DNA from: Planctomycetota bacterium
GTDB taxonomy: Bacteria; Planctomycetota; B15-G4
NCBI GenBank assembly: GCA_021604805.1
Contig: BQJR01000004.1
Coordinates: forward strand, 1 to 64,000
Reading direction: 5' to 3'
Length of the DNA stretch: 64,000 bases
Shown in pieces: positions 62,843 through 64,000 of this stretch. How positions within the stretch are numbered: the stretch's first letter is position 1; every line of letters starts with the position of its first letter. The position numbers and the translations under genes were made by a program. The notes under the pieces were generated by a model, which made no database searches, was not told the DNA's origin, and worked only from the letters and a program-made list of their open reading frames with translations.

Positions 62843-63871
62843 TCACTCAGGCTGCACGTAGGTGTTGAAGCCCTGGATGCTGAAGTTCCCGTTGGTGAGG
62901 GGGAGTGAACCCTGCGCGGGCGGCGCCAGCGGGATGGAACCGTAGAACGTGCCCACGGCCGACTCGTTCACCGGGTCGAAGTGACTCAGGCTGAGTCCCA
63001 CGCCGCCGAAGTAGAGAGTGAACGAGGTTCCACTGTTGTCGCTCGTGGCGGTCACGCTGAGTGCTGTGGGTTCGTGGATGCTGGTGTAGTAGTTGAAGCC
63101 GAGCTGCGGGGGCTCGTTGAGTGAGAAACGGATCTGGTGATAAGGATCCGGGCACTCACCGAAGGACACCGAGAAGTAACGCAGCGTCACGCCGTCGGGG
63201 GCGTAGGTCAGCCACACGGTCGCGGTCGTGGGGCTCCACGCTTCGCCGCCGAGCAGCGCGCTCACGAAGTCGTCGCTGCCGACCAGCGTGCCCGAGCAGC
63301 CATTGGGAAGCTGCGGCTGCGCGAGCGCCACCTTCATGCTCGCTTGCTCGGCACGCTTCGCCGCCTTCGCGATGAGACCCACGCGCCGGCGCATCAGCTC
63401 TTGGCTGGCAGCCTTGGCGAGCAGGCTTTCCCCTTTCGCTTTGAGAGCCTTGGCCTTGTTCAGCGGCGGCCCCTCGTCGGCGCTCAAGAACTCTGTGGCC
63501 AGCTCGGCCAAGCGCAACTCACACGACTCCAGGAGCCTCGCGGTCGCGATCACCAGTTCTTGCTGCACGGGCACGTCGTCGGCCAGCTTCTTTTGCAGCG
63601 GCTTCACGACCTTGCGGAAGTTCTTGGCGTCCTTGCTGAGCGTGGTCGAGGGCTTCTCCAGCTTCACGAGCTGCTTCTTCACGAACTTGAGCAGCTTCGT
63701 TTGCTCCTTGCTTGGCTCGGGCAACAGCACCAGGGTGAGCGCGCGGGTCTCGAGCAGCCCGATCAGGTCGTTCAGCTCCTCGCCTGCGGGGCCGGCCGCT
63801 TGCGGCGACGCGAAGGGGGCGATCGCAAGCAACGCGAGCAGTAGCAAGGCATGAGTCGCAGAACGGTGCAT
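62843..63871 (-). CDS. secreted helical protein of unknown function
   Basis: A 342-residue exported protein. The signal peptide ends near residue 22 (LLAIAPFASPQAAG). Residues 25-185 are Lys/Leu/Glu-rich amphipathic helices with coiled-coil character (KEQTKLLKFVKKQLVKLEKP). Residues 190-342 are beta-rich, with 'NGCSGTLVGSDDFVSAL' and 'SLSHFDPVNESAVGTFYG'. The C-terminal part may be a binding domain. ATG 63871 has AGGAG 9 bases upstream. I cannot name the family. Confidence 0.78.
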   Translation of the reverse strand: MHRSATHALLLLALLAIAPFASPQAAGPAGEELNDLIGLLETRALTLVLLPEPSKEQTKLLKFVKKQLVKLEKPSTTLSKDAKNFRKVVKPLQKKLADDVPVQQELVIATARLLESCELRLAELATEFLSADEGPPLNKAKALKAKGESLLAKAASQELMRRRVGLIAKAAKRAEQASMKVALAQPQLPNGCSGTLVGSDDFVSALLGGEAWSPTTATVWLTYAPDGVTLRYFSVSFGECPDPYHQIRFSLNEPPQLGFNYYTSIHEPTALSVTATSDNSGTSFTLYFGGVGLSLSHFDPVNESAVGTFYGSIPLAPPAQGSLPLTNGNFSIQGFNTYVQPE

Positions 63872-64000
63872 GACGTGTTTCTCCTGGATCGAAGTCATCG
63901 CTGGCGCGGCTCCCCCATCCGGCCAGCTCCCCGGCGCCCTGCGAGTGGACCGCTCAGCCACGGTCGGAATCGCTCCCTTCAAGCCCGGTTGCTATCCTCG
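63872..64000. other. right-edge segment
   Basis: Upstream region of the last gene. The frame remains open upstream, but the reading is Arg/Pro-rich and lacks a ribosome-binding site. Nothing else is seen. Confidence 0.4.

Overview
The window is high-GC DNA (roughly two thirds G+C by eye) from a bacterium with an outer membrane. The best guess is an environmental planctomycete. That rests on many secreted proteins with FG-GAP/VCBS repeats, ECF sigma factors paired with 'GGMG' Ser/Thr kinases, a sulfatase, di-haem c-type peroxidases, a truncated type II secretion/pilus operon and heptose/lipopolysaccharide genes. The taxonomy is an inference. No rRNA, tRNA, complete IS or CRISPR array was seen.

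Layout. (1) 130-9588: a tightly overlapping 11-gene operon for a type II secretion/type IV pilus-like machine: PilM/PilN-type fusion, PilO-like, PilP/GspB-like, GspE, GspF, secretin, TPR lipoprotein, three pseudopilin-like proteins and a very short GspK-like protein. (2) 9630-16286, minus strand: a 72-residue orphan and a molybdopterin oxidoreductase locus. Its catalytic subunit and a fused four-cluster ferredoxin/NrfD membrane subunit flank a secreted protein. (3) 16533-22196: B12-binding radical SAM enzyme plus methyltransferase; TetR regulator plus AhpD-like protein; secreted sulfatase. (4) 22469-31690: an extracytoplasmic block with two FG-GAP proteins, an animal-type haem peroxidase, a di-haem cytochrome c peroxidase and an Arg/Pro-rich low-complexity secreted protein. 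(5) 31860-36387: ECF sigma factor and membrane kinase, GH44-type glycosidase, di-haem peroxidase lipoprotein. (6) 36571-43533: GT-C glycosyltransferase, aminopeptidase N, a stand-alone sigma-region-4-like protein, another FG-GAP protein. (7) 49705-43565, minus strand: ECF sigma factor, then a kinase fused to an FG-GAP-like exterior domain, then a kinase with TPR repeats. (8) 50147-56132: NUDIX, Gfo/Idh/MocA oxidoreductase and radical SAM genes overlapping head to tail, then heptosyltransferase, a small zinc-ribbon protein, heptose-phosphate adenylyltransferase, a GlsB/YeaQ-type protein and PyrE. (9) 56339-63871: FG-GAP protein, glycosyltransferase and small membrane protein, secreted M24 aminopeptidase, an atypical membrane protein beside a gene-poor stretch, and a secreted helical protein.

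Themes. Genes on a strand often overlap by ATGA, GTGA or TTGA, which implies translational coupling. FG-GAP proteins here carry seven or fourteen calcium-loop motifs, as expected for seven-bladed propellers. One roughly 100-residue beta-type module appears, at either end, in five otherwise unrelated exported proteins. A hexamer TAGACT or a close variant recurs shortly upstream of many genes and is probably the -10 element. The candidate for an undescribed system is the pair of ECF sigma/kinase loci (30872-33676 and 43565-49705). One kinase carries an FG-GAP-like exterior, and another has a repeat-expanded activation loop.
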